NCBI RefSeq assembly: GCF_051513965.1
Contig: NZ_CP195847.1
Coordinates: 1,674,001-1,738,000, forward strand
DNA from: Paramicrobacterium sp051513965
Lineage (GTDB): Bacteria; Actinomycetota; Actinomycetes; Actinomycetales; Microbacteriaceae
Direction of reading: 5' to 3'
DNA: 64,000 nucleotides
Below the pieces are notes generated by a model that did no database searches, was not told where the DNA came from, and worked only from the letters and a program-made list of their open reading frames with translations. The translations under genes and the position numbers were made by a program. How positions within the stretch are numbered: the stretch's first letter is position 1; the number at the start of each line of letters is the position of its first letter. This document shows, piece by piece, positions 8,660-17,303 of this stretch.

Positions 8660-9421
8660 TCACCGACCTCGAGCGGCGAGCTTCTGGCTGAGCGACGGAG
8701 GCGCGATTCGACTGGCAGCGACCAGCAGCCGATAGCGCACAGAGGGGATGGAGACACCTCGGCCTCGCCCCGCGTCGCGCAGAGCCTCACGCACCACCTG
8801 CTCAGGTTCGAGCCACATCCACGACGGGACATCATCGAGTTCCGCACCGAGCCGCTGGTGGAAATCCGTGTGTACGAAGCCGGGGCACACCGCAGTCACG
8901 GTCACGCCGCGCTGTCCATACCGGTTGTTCGCCCACTGCGACATCGAGACGACCCATAACTTCACAGCGCCATAGGTGCCGCGTGGTGTGAAGGCAGCCA
9001 CCGATGCGACGTTGACGATATTTCCGCGGCCCTGCTCCAGCATGGCTGGGAGAACGGCGTGCATGAGCCTCATCGGTACTCGCACGTGGATGTCCAGGTG
9101 CTGCTCCTCCCGCTCGATCGGCTGAGCTTCGAACGGTTCTTTCAGACCGAACCCGGCATTGTTGACGAGCACGCGAACCGGCCGATCACGAAGCCTCCTC
9201 TCGACGAAGGCCACCCCGTCTGCGCTCGTCAGATCCGCCGAGAGAATCTCGACCGGCAGGGCATAGCGCGAGATCAGGTCCTGCTGAACCTGGCGGAGAC
9301 GGATCTCGTCTCGTGCGATGAGAACGAGCGCGAAACCACGCTGAGCCAGCTGTTCGGCGAACTCTCTACCAAGCCCAGACGTCGCACCCGTTACCAGTGC
9401 CGTCTCGTCACCTCGTGCCAT
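8660..9421 (-). CDS. Short-chain dehydrogenase/reductase (SDR), substrate unknown
   Basis: A classical SDR of about 253 residues, an NAD(P)-dependent oxidoreductase. The Rossmann motif TGATSGLG starts near residue 10, followed by NNAG (LVNNAGFGLKEPF), the catalytic serine in IVNVASVAAFTPRG and the tyrosine region GTYGAVKLWVVSMS (YxxxK: YGAVK). ATG at 9421 fits the family start MARGDETALVTG; a start at 9454 would add 11 unconserved residues. It directly precedes dapA but no metabolic link to lysine synthesis is evident; the substrate cannot be read from the sequence. Confidence 0.85.
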   Translation of the reverse strand: MARGDETALVTGATSGLGREFAEQLAQRGFALVLIARDEIRLRQVQQDLISRYALPVEILSADLTSADGVAFVERRLRDRPVRVLVNNAGFGLKEPFEAQPIEREEQHLDIHVRVPMRLMHAVLPAMLEQGRGNIVNVASVAAFTPRGTYGAVKLWVVSMSQWANNRYGQRGVTVTAVCPGFVHTDFHQRLGAELDDVPSWMWLEPEQVVREALRDAGRGRGVSIPSVRYRLLVAASRIAPPSLSQKLAARGR

Positions 9422-9522
9422 GGACTCATCGTAGCCGGAGCATCGCCAACCCAACCGCTAGTCGATAAGCTCAGAGGACAGCTGTTCAGTGGGGTGCGAT
9501 GCGCCCCGAGATTGGAGGAAGC

Positions 9523-9951
9523 ATGGCAGTCACCAGCGAAGCGACAACGGTATGGAACGGGACTCTCTTCGACGGAAACGGCAAGGTCTCGCTCGACTCG
9601 TCCTCAGCGGCCACGCTCGGTGTCGACTGGAAGGCACGTTCGGAAGGGTCTGACAGCACGACGACGCCCGAGGAACTGCTCGGCGCCGCCCACGCTGCCT
9701 GCTTCTCGATGGCGTTCTCGAACACGCTTGCTGACGCGGGGTTCCCGCCGGAGAGCATTCAGGCAACCGCTGCCGTCACGTTCGACCCGTCCGGACCGAA
9801 GATCACGGGAAGCCACCTTCTGGTGAACGCGAAAGTTCCGAACATCAGCGACGACGACTTCCAGAAGCTTGCGGAGGCCGCAAAGGGCGGATGCCCGGTC
9901 TCTCAGGCGCTGGCCGGCGTCGAAATCACCCTCGAGGCTAGTCTCGCCTGA
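9523..9951 (+). CDS. OsmC/Ohr-family peroxiredoxin
   Basis: This 142-residue cytosolic protein is probably a thiol peroxidase that reduces organic hydroperoxides. The two conserved redox cysteines are present: one in the helix AAHAACFSMAF (about residue 56) and one in GGCPVSQAL (about residue 127). The start at 9523 follows GGAGGAAGC with ideal spacing; an ATG 24 bases earlier has no ribosome site. The OsmC rather than Ohr subgroup is suggested by TPEELLGAAHAACFSMA. It is convergent with the TPR membrane gene, with a shared hairpin between them. Confidence 0.9.
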   Translation: MAVTSEATTVWNGTLFDGNGKVSLDSSSAATLGVDWKARSEGSDSTTTPEELLGAAHAACFSMAFSNTLADAGFPPESIQATAAVTFDPSGPKITGSHLLVNAKVPNISDDDFQKLAEAAKGGCPVSQALAGVEITLEASLA

Positions 9952-9965
9952 GACTCCTCGACACC

Positions 9966-9992
9966 GGGCCGGTCACTCCTCGTGGCCGGCCC
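9966..9992. terminator. Bidirectional hairpin between osmC-like and TPR genes
   Basis: A stem of 11 pairs (one G·T) with a five-base loop spans the convergent 3' ends and even includes the stop codon of the minus-strand gene. Short pyrimidine-rich flanks follow. It probably terminates both transcripts. Confidence 0.45.
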
Positions 9993-10437
9993 TCTTCATG
10001 TCCCGATCATGAAGTCGAATCGCTTCACGCACCGCGTGCCGTGCTCGACGTGAATCGCCGGCTCCCTTATAGACGAGTCCGAGATTGAACCACGCGCTCC
10101 AGTCCTCCGGGTCAGCAGCGACGCGGTCTCGATACTGCGGGAACGCCTCATCCGCAGCTTCACGGTCGATCCGCCCGCTCGGGCGCACGGGAAGGCTGTC
10201 ATCTGCCCGTGCATCCATCTCGTCCAATTCTCGCGAGAGCTGGGTCGCCTTCGCCCCGAAGCGCAGCTCGCGATACAGCGCCCATACCCCCACGAGCGGG
10301 AGCACGATGAGTGCGACGCCGATTCCGACTGCCGCCGGTTCTCCTGTCAGGACGAACATCACGGCTCGTTGACCGACGACGACGAAATACAGCAGAAGCA
10401 CCGCCGACATGACGATGACGCCGACGCGCGTTGTCAT
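9973..10437 (-). CDS. Small membrane protein with C-terminal TPR-like segment
   Basis: A 154-residue protein with two N-terminal transmembrane helices (about residues 5–28 and 36–55), a charged linker, and a C-terminal tetratricopeptide-like helix pair (EDWSAWFNLGLVYKGAGDSRRARHAV). It presumably sits in the membrane with the TPR on the cytosolic side as a protein-interaction module. It starts inside the dapB stop (ATGA overlap), so it is translated with dapB. This neighbour of dapB recurs in Microbacteriaceae as an uncharacterised protein; no function is assigned. Confidence 0.8.
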   Translation of the reverse strand: MTTRVGVIVMSAVLLLYFVVVGQRAVMFVLTGEPAAVGIGVALIVLPLVGVWALYRELRFGAKATQLSRELDEMDARADDSLPVRPSGRIDREAADEAFPQYRDRVAADPEDWSAWFNLGLVYKGAGDSRRARHAVREAIRLHDRDMKRAGHEE

Positions 10438-11171
10438 GCCCGACTGATTCCGAGATCGAGAACGTTCTCCAGCCCGACGACGATCTCGTTAAGACCGAGA
10501 ACGGCGTGCAGTGAGAGCTCGATGCCGCGTCGGTATGCACTCGGATCGATCGTGTCGTGACGAATGGTAAGGGTCTCACCGGTTCCGCCGAGAATCACCT
10601 CTTGCTGTGCAACCACGCCGGAAAGACGCAGACTGTGAATCGGGATGCCGGCGACCTGCTGTCCCCGGGCACGCTGATCCGTGTGCGGCGCGGCCACGGG
10701 TCCGGCGCTCTCCCGAGCGCCGCTCATCAGCTCAGCCGTCCGCACTGCCGTTCCACTCGGAGAATCTGCCTTCGACTGGCGATGGGCCTCGATGATCTCG
10801 ATCGAGTCGTAGAAGCGCGCTGCGATCGTCGCAAGCGTAGTGCCGAGCACGGAGCCGAGAGAGAAGTTTGGGATGATGAGGATGCCGACGCCGTCGGGTA
10901 CGTCGTTCGAGAGCGACGTGACACGCGACTCCGACCAGCCCGATGTTCCGATGAGCACCGCCGCTCCCTGACGCGCAGCGTGCTCCACGATGGCGGGGCT
11001 CGCGTCCGGATTCGTCACATCGACCACGAGATCGGCGTCGTTCAGCTCGTCAAGGTCGCTCTCGCGCCCGAGCCGCGCGACAACGTCGAAGCCATCGAGC
11101 TCCCCGATGATCGTCTCGAAGAGACGCCCCATCTTTCCGCGGGCACCGGCAATCGCAACTCGAGTCGTCAT
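10434..11171 (-). CDS. dapB: 4-hydroxy-tetrahydrodipicolinate reductase
   Basis: DapB reduces the DapA product with NAD(P)H in lysine/diaminopimelate synthesis. The 245-residue length is normal for actinobacteria. The nucleotide motif GARGKMG is at residues 9–15 and the substrate loop reads EAHRQSKADSPSGT. Against the usual E-x-HH-x2-K-x-DAPSGT, the catalytic first histidine and the lysine are kept but the second histidine is arginine. The AAGTV/IIPNFSLG segment is also present. It is followed by the overlapping TPR membrane gene. Confidence 0.95.
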   Translation of the reverse strand: MTTRVAIAGARGKMGRLFETIIGELDGFDVVARLGRESDLDELNDADLVVDVTNPDASPAIVEHAARQGAAVLIGTSGWSESRVTSLSNDVPDGVGILIIPNFSLGSVLGTTLATIAARFYDSIEIIEAHRQSKADSPSGTAVRTAELMSGARESAGPVAAPHTDQRARGQQVAGIPIHSLRLSGVVAQQEVILGGTGETLTIRHDTIDPSAYRRGIELSLHAVLGLNEIVVGLENVLDLGISRA

Positions 11172-11209
11172 GGTGCCAACCTATCAATCCTTGGCCATAG
11201 AATCGGACA

Positions 11210-11665
11210 GTGCTGACGCTCATCGAAACTCCGGTCACAGCTCCCATCGCGGCATCGCTGCTGGACGAATACTTCGCTCTGCGCCAGGCGACGCACCCAG
11301 GTGGTGGTTACACAGTCACCCGACCGGACCCCTCGCGATTCGTCCGCCCCAACGGACTGTTCGGCGTCGCCGAGGACGATCAGGGGCACGTGGTCGGGTG
11401 CGGCGGCGTGCGCCGTCTCTCCGATGTTCGATTCGAGATCAAGCACCTCTTCGTCCGCGAGTCAGCGCGCGGGCGAGGACTCGGCCGTCTCATTCTCGAA
11501 GCCCTTGAGGAGAACGCCCGCGAGCTCGGCGCTGAGGAGATGGTGCTCGATACGAACGCGTCCCTCGACGCGGCCAACGGGCTCTACCGCTCACTCGACT
11601 ACAGCGAGACTGAGCCGTACAACGACAACCCGAACGCGACGACCTGGTTTCTGAAGACGCTCTGA
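11210..11665 (+). CDS. GNAT family N-acetyltransferase
   Basis: A 151-residue GNAT-fold acetyltransferase that would move an acetyl group from acetyl-CoA to an amine. The acetyl-CoA-binding motif A is clear as FVRESARGRGLGRLILEALE (about residues 82–100), followed by the helix with LDTNASLDAANGLYRSLDY, typical of motif B. GTG at 11210 is the start; there is no strong ribosome site. It is divergent from dapB and nearly touches the convergent histidine phosphatase. The acceptor substrate is not predictable. Confidence 0.85.
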   Translation: MLTLIETPVTAPIAASLLDEYFALRQATHPGGGYTVTRPDPSRFVRPNGLFGVAEDDQGHVVGCGGVRRLSDVRFEIKHLFVRESARGRGLGRLILEALEENARELGAEEMVLDTNASLDAANGLYRSLDYSETEPYNDNPNATTWFLKTL

Positions 11666-11669
11666 CCCG

Positions 11670-12272
11670 TCAGACCGGCAGCTGCTCTGGCAGACCGGTT
11701 CTCAGTTCGAACGGCAGGTGCGCGAGGTCGTTGTGGGTGAGCACCGTCCAGGGGCGCCCCGGCTTGCGCTGGATGATCGTGAGCCCACAGTGCGCCTGGT
11801 CGAGCGTCATCCACCGCCAGTCCGGTGCGCCGAGAACCTCGCGCACGAACCACGCGATCACAAAGTTGTGGGTGATGAGGAGATCGTGACTCTCCCCTTT
11901 CTTCGGTCCGAGGAACTCCGCGACGGCGTCGGCCATCTGCGCTCGTCCGGCTTCGATCTCCTCCGGAGTCACGGCTCCGAAGAACGGGTGGTACGCCGTC
12001 GGGGTCTCCTCCGTCTCTCCGGTGGGGATGCAGTCGAAGAGAAGGGACGAAGGCTCGAGCTCGAGGGCTGGCAGCCGTTCGCCGATGATGGATGCGGTCT
12101 CCGCCGCCCGCTGCAGAGGAGAGTGCCGTGCGCTCGTGAACGGAACACCGCCGAGCCGCTGGGAAAGCAGATCGGCCTGACGGCGGCCACGGGGAGACAG
12201 CGGTCCATCAGGAAGACCGTGCTCGGCGTCCTGCTGTTCCCCATGTCTCACGAGGTACACATACTGTGACAC
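11670..12272 (-). CDS. Histidine phosphatase family protein (phosphoglycerate mutase-like)
   Basis: A 200-residue phosphatase of branch 1 of the histidine phosphatase superfamily. The phospho-acceptor RHGE motif is in YLVRHGEQQ at residues 9–12, followed by the LSPRGRRQADLL and SPLQRAAETA segments; the second catalytic histidine is in LLITHNFVIAWFV. The start is GTG at 12272, and its ribosome site AAGGAG overlaps the end of the upstream M16 peptidase gene, so the two are coupled. The substrate is unknown. Confidence 0.85.
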   Translation of the reverse strand: MSQYVYLVRHGEQQDAEHGLPDGPLSPRGRRQADLLSQRLGGVPFTSARHSPLQRAAETASIIGERLPALELEPSSLLFDCIPTGETEETPTAYHPFFGAVTPEEIEAGRAQMADAVAEFLGPKKGESHDLLITHNFVIAWFVREVLGAPDWRWMTLDQAHCGLTIIQRKPGRPWTVLTHNDLAHLPFELRTGLPEQLPV

Positions 12273-12278
12273 TCAGAA

Positions 12279-13637
12279 TCACTCCTTGTCGGTTGCTGCG
12301 TCGGCGAAGGCATCCTCATCGATGCCTCCGACTGCGACGAGAGATTGCGGCTGCGCCACGAGACGCTCGGCCATCTCGGCCACGTCGGCTGCGGTGACGC
12401 GCGCCAGCCGACGAAGATTCTCATCGAGGTCGAGGTACTCGCCGAGCGAGAGCTCAGCACGTGCGAGGAGCGACATGCGCACGTCTGAGTCCTCCAGGCT
12501 GAGGGCGGCTCGTCCGGAGATCTGCCCGAAGGCACGTTCCATCTCCTCGGCGGTGACGCCGTCCGAGAGCTGTGCGAGCTCGGAGCGCATCAGTTCGACG
12601 ACGGCCGGAGCATTGCGCGGCGAACACGCGGCGTACATGCCCTCGAGGCCGGCATCCGAGTGCGCACCGGCGAACGAGTACACGGAGTATGCGAGGCCTC
12701 GTCGTTCGCGGATCTCGGTGAAGAGACGGCTCGACATTCCGCCGCCGAGCACAGCGTTGAGCATGCTGAGCGTCACGCGTTCCGGGTCGGTCACCGTCAG
12801 CGCCGGCATGCCCAGCATGAGATGGATCTGCTCGATCGGGCGGGAGACGGTCACGAGACGTCGAGTGCCGGTGAGCGTCGAGGATGTCGTCGAACGACGC
12901 GCTGCGGGCGCGTCTCCCCCCTCGAGCCAGCCCGCCGGACGGAGGGCGTTCGACACCAGAGTGACGAGCTCATCGTGGTCGATGCTCCCGGCGACGGAGA
13001 CCACGAGCTCTGACGGCTCGTAGTGCGCACGATAATGGTTCCACACGCCGTCTCGGGTGGCCCGGACGATCGTCTCCGGGGTCCCGCCGACTGGCCGACC
13101 AAGAGGATGATCGCCGAAGACCGCTGCGAACAGCTCGTTGCCCGCGACATCGCCGGGGTCGTCAGCTGCGTGGCTGAGCTCCTCGAGGATCACGCCACGC
13201 TCGGTCTCGAACTCCTCGGGGTCCAGAACGGACTCCGTCAGCATGTCGCCAAGGACGCCGATCGCCATGGAAATGTCGCGATCACGCACTTTGGCGTAGT
13301 AGCAGGTGTACTCCTTCGCTGTGATCGCGTTGCTGTCGCCGCCCACGGCGTCGAATGCGACAGCGATGTCGAGAGCGCTGCGCTGAGGCGTCCCTTTGAA
13401 GAGCAGATGCTCGAGGAAGTGGGTCGAGCCGAAGCCCGAGTTGTCCGCGCCTGGATGGTACTCATCACGTGATCCGACCCCGATCCAGAAGCCGATCGTC
13501 GCGCTTCGGGCTCCGGGCACCGATTCGCTGAGAACTCTGACCCCGCTCGGAAGCACACTGCGCCGAATTCGGGTTCCTCCCGCCGCCTCGAAGTCGAGTT
13601 CAGCAACGTCGAGGGGAAAGGGCACAGCACCGTTCAT
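12279..13637 (-). CDS. M16 family zinc metallopeptidase
   Basis: A 452-residue insulinase/mitochondrial-processing-peptidase-type protease, predicted cytosolic. The inverted zinc motif HxxEH is visible as HFLEHLLFKGT near residue 72–76, and the downstream zinc-ligand glutamate lies in the TERGVILEEL helix. The C-terminal half contains the inactive M16 repeat (RRGLAYSVYSF). TGGAGACG precedes the ATG. In related genomes this gene directly follows pnp; here about 11.7 kb of catabolic genes intervene. Confidence 0.93.
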   Translation of the reverse strand: MNGAVPFPLDVAELDFEAAGGTRIRRSVLPSGVRVLSESVPGARSATIGFWIGVGSRDEYHPGADNSGFGSTHFLEHLLFKGTPQRSALDIAVAFDAVGGDSNAITAKEYTCYYAKVRDRDISMAIGVLGDMLTESVLDPEEFETERGVILEELSHAADDPGDVAGNELFAAVFGDHPLGRPVGGTPETIVRATRDGVWNHYRAHYEPSELVVSVAGSIDHDELVTLVSNALRPAGWLEGGDAPAARRSTTSSTLTGTRRLVTVSRPIEQIHLMLGMPALTVTDPERVTLSMLNAVLGGGMSSRLFTEIRERRGLAYSVYSFAGAHSDAGLEGMYAACSPRNAPAVVELMRSELAQLSDGVTAEEMERAFGQISGRAALSLEDSDVRMSLLARAELSLGEYLDLDENLRRLARVTAADVAEMAERLVAQPQSLVAVGGIDEDAFADAATDKE

Positions 13638-13677
13638 CGTCTCCAGCCTAGTGCGCGAGCGGTCGGGAACGTGAATG

Positions 13678-14601
13678 TCAGCGTCGCGACGCGCGATCGA
13701 GCTCCATGACCTGCGAGCGGCTCAGCGCAATCGTCGGGGCTGCCATCAGGTCACTCACCTGATCGGGGTCTGTCGCACCGACCACGGGGGCGCACACGGC
13801 GGGGCGGGTCAGCAGCCATGCGAGCGCGACAGCAGCCGGGGTCGTTCCATGCTCTGCGGCCACGGCATCGAGCGCTCGGAGAATGCGCAGCCCACGGCGG
13901 TTCAGAAACGCCGCCGCGCGCGCCCCACGAGTGCCGTCGTGGAATGCCGCCCTTGTGCGGTACTTGCCCGTGAGAAAGCCGCTCGCAAGCGCGAAAAATG
14001 GCATCACTGCGAGCTTCTGCCCGCTCGCCACGAGTTCTCCGTCTCCCTCGAAGTCGGTGCGGTTGGCGAGGCTGTACTCGGTCTCGTACGCGGTGACCTT
14101 CGGGTAGCCGGCCGCCGCGAGGATTCTCGCCTGGACGAGAGCGTCAGCGGGGAACGAGGATGCTCCGAGGGCACGAACTCGCCCAGCATCCATCAGCTCT
14201 CGCACTGCACCGAGCGTCTCCTCCAGCTGTGTGTCCGGGTCGACTCCGTGCAGATAGAGCACGTCGATGCGATCGGTGCCGAGCCGTTCGAGGCTGGCGT
14301 TCGCGGCCCGGAGGATGTTGTCGCGACTCAGCCCTGGATAGTCGGCGTGACGTCCGATCTTGGTCGCGATGACGAGACTGTCTCTGTTGCCGCGCGTCCG
14401 CATCCAGCGGCCGATCTGAACTTCGCTGCGTCCGGACGCATAGCTGTCGGCAGTGTCGATGAAGTTGCCGCCGCCGGCGACGTAGCGATCCAGGATCGAC
14501 TCCGTCTCATCGGGCCCGATCGTCCAGCCGAAGACGCTTCCGCCGAGAGCGATCGGGAACACCTCGATGTCCGTGTCGCCCACGAGGCGCCTGATCGGCA
14601 T
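13678..14601 (-). CDS. Aldo/keto reductase
   Basis: A 307-residue NADPH-dependent oxidoreductase with a TIM-barrel AKR fold. The catalytic tetrad is visible: D and Y in FIDTADSYASGR, K in VIATKIGRH and H in VLYLHGVD. The cofactor end holds PVVGATDPDQV. ATG at 14601 matches the family start (MPIRRLVGDTDIEVFPIALGG). An upstream ATG at 14712 has a better ribosome site (AAGGGGGACTC) and would add 37 charged, weakly biased residues, so the start is open. It sits between the leucine operon and the M16 peptidase; the substrate is unknown. Confidence 0.87.
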   Translation of the reverse strand: MPIRRLVGDTDIEVFPIALGGSVFGWTIGPDETESILDRYVAGGGNFIDTADSYASGRSEVQIGRWMRTRGNRDSLVIATKIGRHADYPGLSRDNILRAANASLERLGTDRIDVLYLHGVDPDTQLEETLGAVRELMDAGRVRALGASSFPADALVQARILAAAGYPKVTAYETEYSLANRTDFEGDGELVASGQKLAVMPFFALASGFLTGKYRTRAAFHDGTRGARAAAFLNRRGLRILRALDAVAAEHGTTPAAVALAWLLTRPAVCAPVVGATDPDQVSDLMAAPTIALSRSQVMELDRASRR

Positions 14602-14736
14602 CGCCACCGTCGGCAACGCGGAAATGACGTCCTGCGGTCGAGACGGGTGCTGCTCGACATGTTCCTCAGGCTCACGCGATTGCGTCGTCTGCTTCACATC
14701 TCGTACGGCCATGAGTCCCCCTTCCGGCCGGAGCAC

Positions 14737-14758
14737 CACGGCGTCCCCCAACGCCGTG
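14737..14758 (-). terminator. Hairpin downstream of the leucine-catabolism operon
   Basis: Perfect eight-base arms (CACGGCGT/ACGCCGTG) enclose a six-base loop, about 80 bases past the stop of the CoA-ester lyase. There is no T-run, so it could instead be a 5'-leader structure of the aldo/keto reductase gene. Confidence 0.35.
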
Positions 14759-14839
14759 TCTCGACTGTAGATCAGGTTCGGCGCCACCGCCTCCACGCCT
14801 CGCCCTTTGTGACGAGACGTGACTGTTTCGAGACCTTGA

Positions 14840-15646
14840 TCATGCGCTCGCCCTCCGCAGGAGCTGCTCGGCGTGGCGGAGGATCGGTGTGTCGACCATC
14901 TGCCCGCGGAATCGGAATGCGCCGGTCGCCCCATCAGCTGCCGCGACGAGCTCCCGGGCCCACTCGACCTGCTCGGGCCGTGGCCGGTAACCGTCCCTGA
15001 TCACGGAAACTTGGCTAGGATGGATGCACGCCGTCGCAGCGAACCCGCAGGCGACGGCATCCTCGACCTCCAACTCGAGACCTGCCCGGTCTGCGATGTC
15101 CAGATGAACAGCGTCAATCGCTGCCTTTCCCGCCGAACCCGCCGCGAGAAGCACCCGGGATCGCGCGTGAGCGGCGACGTCTCGATATCGTCCATCCGGC
15201 TTTCTGCTTCCGTTTCCGCCGAGCGAAGCCACGAGATCCTCCGCGCCCCACATGAGCGCGACGACCGTGGACATCTGTGCGAGCTTCTCGGCGGCCATCA
15301 CCCCGCGCGCCGTCTCGCAGAGCACGGTCACTTTGTAGCCGTTCAGCCGTTCGACGTGATCGGGCCGCTCGGTCTTGGCCAGCATCACCGAGCGGTACTC
15401 GGTCTGGCGGAGAGCCTCGAGATCGTGAAGAAAATCTCCCGTGTCGGCCGGATTCACCCGCACCATCGTCCGTCTCGGATCGAGTGGGCTGTCGATCAGA
15501 GCGCGCCGCGCTTCGGCCCGAGCGCCCGGATCGACTCCATCCTCGAGATCGAGGATGACCGCATCAGCGCGGTCCAGAGCCTTGTGAAACCGGTCCGGAC
15601 GATCTGCCGGGCAGAACAGCAGCGACGGACCCATTCGGAATGTCAT
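14840..15646 (-). CDS. HpcH/HpaI-type CoA-ester lyase (CitE-like)
   Basis: A 268-residue TIM-barrel lyase of the citrate-lyase-beta/malyl-CoA-lyase group. The family marks are LLFCPADRPDRFHKAL at the N-terminus, the metal-site segment VILDLEDGVD, RVNPADTGDF, VLCETARGVM, GAEDLVASLG, and CIHPSQVSVI near the end. The mycobacterial homologue in the same setting (Rv2498c) is reported as a beta-hydroxyacyl-CoA lyase able to cleave HMG-CoA. By context I infer that this enzyme ends leucine breakdown by giving acetyl-CoA and acetoacetate. ATGA overlap with the MaoC gene shows coupling. Confidence 0.88.
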   Translation of the reverse strand: MTFRMGPSLLFCPADRPDRFHKALDRADAVILDLEDGVDPGARAEARRALIDSPLDPRRTMVRVNPADTGDFLHDLEALRQTEYRSVMLAKTERPDHVERLNGYKVTVLCETARGVMAAEKLAQMSTVVALMWGAEDLVASLGGNGSRKPDGRYRDVAAHARSRVLLAAGSAGKAAIDAVHLDIADRAGLELEVEDAVACGFAATACIHPSQVSVIRDGYRPRPEQVEWARELVAAADGATGAFRFRGQMVDTPILRHAEQLLRRASA

Positions 15647-16122
15647 GGTTGTGCCCCCTTACACCAGACGAGTGTGCTGCGGACGGCTGTTGCGACGATC
15701 TCGCCATGCTGGTTGCGGCCCGTGTGGTTGAGCGTCACGATGCCCTGCCCCGGTCTCGATGCGGACAGCCGCTTGGCTGTCACGACGGTCTCCGCGTACA
15801 GCGTGTCGCCATGATGCATCGGGGCGGGAAACGCGATGTCGCCAAAACCCAGATTCGCCACGATCGTTCCCTGCGTGAGCTGCGCCACTGAGAGCCCGAC
15901 GAGAGTCGACAGCGTCAGCATGGAGTTGACGAGCCGCTCACCGAACGGCTGCCCCTCGCTCCATGCCTCGTCAAGGTGGAGCGACTGCGCGTTCATCGTC
16001 AGGGTCGTGAAAAGCACGTTATCCGCCTCGGTGATGGTGCGGCCGGGACGGTGCAGATAGCGCACGCCCTCGTCGAACTCCTCGTAGAAGAGTCCGCGCT
16101 GCTCTTCGACTCGACGCTCCAT
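15643..16122 (-). CDS. MaoC family dehydratase (probable 3-methylglutaconyl-CoA hydratase)
   Basis: A 159-residue single hot-dog-fold protein. MaoC-type features include GRTITEADNVLFTTLTMNAQSLHLD (the catalytic D and H lie in this region), the VNSMLTLSTLVGLSV helix and HGDTLYAETVV. Its place between acyl-CoA dehydrogenase and the CitE-like lyase, as in Rv2499c, fits hydration of an unsaturated branched CoA ester such as 3-methylglutaconyl-CoA; that substrate is inferred from context. GGAGGCGACA precedes the ATG at 16122. It overlaps the lyase gene by four bases. Confidence 0.87.
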   Translation of the reverse strand: MERRVEEQRGLFYEEFDEGVRYLHRPGRTITEADNVLFTTLTMNAQSLHLDEAWSEGQPFGERLVNSMLTLSTLVGLSVAQLTQGTIVANLGFGDIAFPAPMHHGDTLYAETVVTAKRLSASRPGQGIVTLNHTGRNQHGEIVATAVRSTLVWCKGAQP

Positions 16123-16136
16123 TGTCGCCTCCGCTT

Positions 16137-17303
16137 CTATTCTACTAGCCCGAGCTCACGCGCGATGATCATGAGCTGCACCTCTGTCGTGCCCTCGCCG
16201 ACCTCGAGAACCTTCGAGTCCCGGTAATGACGCGCGACGATGTTCTCGTTGAGAAAGCCGTAGCCGCCCCAGATGTGGCTCGCGTCCCGTGCGTTCTGCA
16301 TCGCTGCTTCGCTCGCGGTGAGCTTCGCGATGGACGCCTCCTTCTTGAACGGCTTGCCGGCCATCAGGAGAGAGCACGCGTGGTAGTACGCCATTCGGGC
16401 GGAGTGGGTGCGCGCCTCCATCCGGGCGATCATGAACGCGATGTGCTGGTTCGATCCGATCGCGGTTCCGAAGACGTTGCGGGTCTTCGCATACGCGAGC
16501 GCCTGCTCGAGGCATCCTTGTGCGGCACCCGTGCACAGAGCTGCGAACGCCACGCGTCCCTCGTCGAGAATGGAGAGGAAGTTCGCGTAACCGCGTCCGC
16601 GCTCGCCCAGCAGGTTCTCTTCGGGAACCCGCACATCGTCGAAGGTGAGCGGATGAGTGTCGGACGTGTGCCAGCCGACCTTGTCGTATGACGGATGCAC
16701 CGTGAGTCCCTCAGCGGGTGTGGGAACGAGAATCGACGACAGTTCAGGAACCTCTCCCCCGCGCGATGAGATGCGTGTTCCTGTGACCGCGGTGACGGTA
16801 ATCAGATTCGTGATCGGCGTGCCTGAGTTCGTGATGAACTGCTTGCTTCCGTTGATCGTCCACTCGCCGTCGGTCAGCTCGGCGCGGGTCTGGGTCGCGC
16901 CCGCATCCGAACCGGCATCGCGCTCGGTCAGTCCGAAGGCGGCGAGCGCACGCCCCGCTGTGAGGGAGGGAAGGTATCGCTCTCGCTGAGCGTCGGTGCC
17001 GAATCGGAAGACGGGCATGGCGCCCAGGCCGATGCCTGCTTCGAGGGTGACGCCGATGGACTGATCGACGCGGGAGAGCTGCTCGACCGCGAGACACAGC
17101 GAAAGGTAGTCCTTGCCCTGTCCACCGTGCTCTTCAGGGAAGGGCAGCCCGAACAGGCCCATCTCCCCCATCTGCGCGATGATCTCCATCGGCAGTCGTC
17201 TCTCTGTGTCGTACTGATAGGACGCGGGGGCGACTACGTTGTCTGCGAAGTCTCGGACGGATGCCGCGAGCTCGAGGTGCTCCTCGTCGAGTTCGATGTT
17301 CAC
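16137..17303 (-). CDS. Acyl-CoA dehydrogenase (probable isovaleryl-CoA dehydrogenase)
   Basis: A 388-residue FAD enzyme that makes the 2,3-double bond of acyl-CoA. Visible features: FGLTERDAGSDAGATQT (FAD loop), WTINGSKQFITNSG, the RNVFGTAIGSNQHIAFMIA helix, and the C-terminal GYGFLNENIVARHYRDSKVLEVGEGTTEVQ with a glutamate at the canonical base position. The start is GTG at 17303, with AAGGAGAG upstream, and it overlaps the carboxylase alpha stop (GTGA). In-frame sequence reaching 17909 upstream is a shadow of the carboxylase gene. The isovaleryl-CoA preference is inferred from the operon (Rv2500c/FadE19 equivalent). Confidence 0.93.
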   Translation of the reverse strand: MNIELDEEHLELAASVRDFADNVVAPASYQYDTERRLPMEIIAQMGEMGLFGLPFPEEHGGQGKDYLSLCLAVEQLSRVDQSIGVTLEAGIGLGAMPVFRFGTDAQRERYLPSLTAGRALAAFGLTERDAGSDAGATQTRAELTDGEWTINGSKQFITNSGTPITNLITVTAVTGTRISSRGGEVPELSSILVPTPAEGLTVHPSYDKVGWHTSDTHPLTFDDVRVPEENLLGERGRGYANFLSILDEGRVAFAALCTGAAQGCLEQALAYAKTRNVFGTAIGSNQHIAFMIARMEARTHSARMAYYHACSLLMAGKPFKKEASIAKLTASEAAMQNARDASHIWGGYGFLNENIVARHYRDSKVLEVGEGTTEVQLMIIARELGLVE

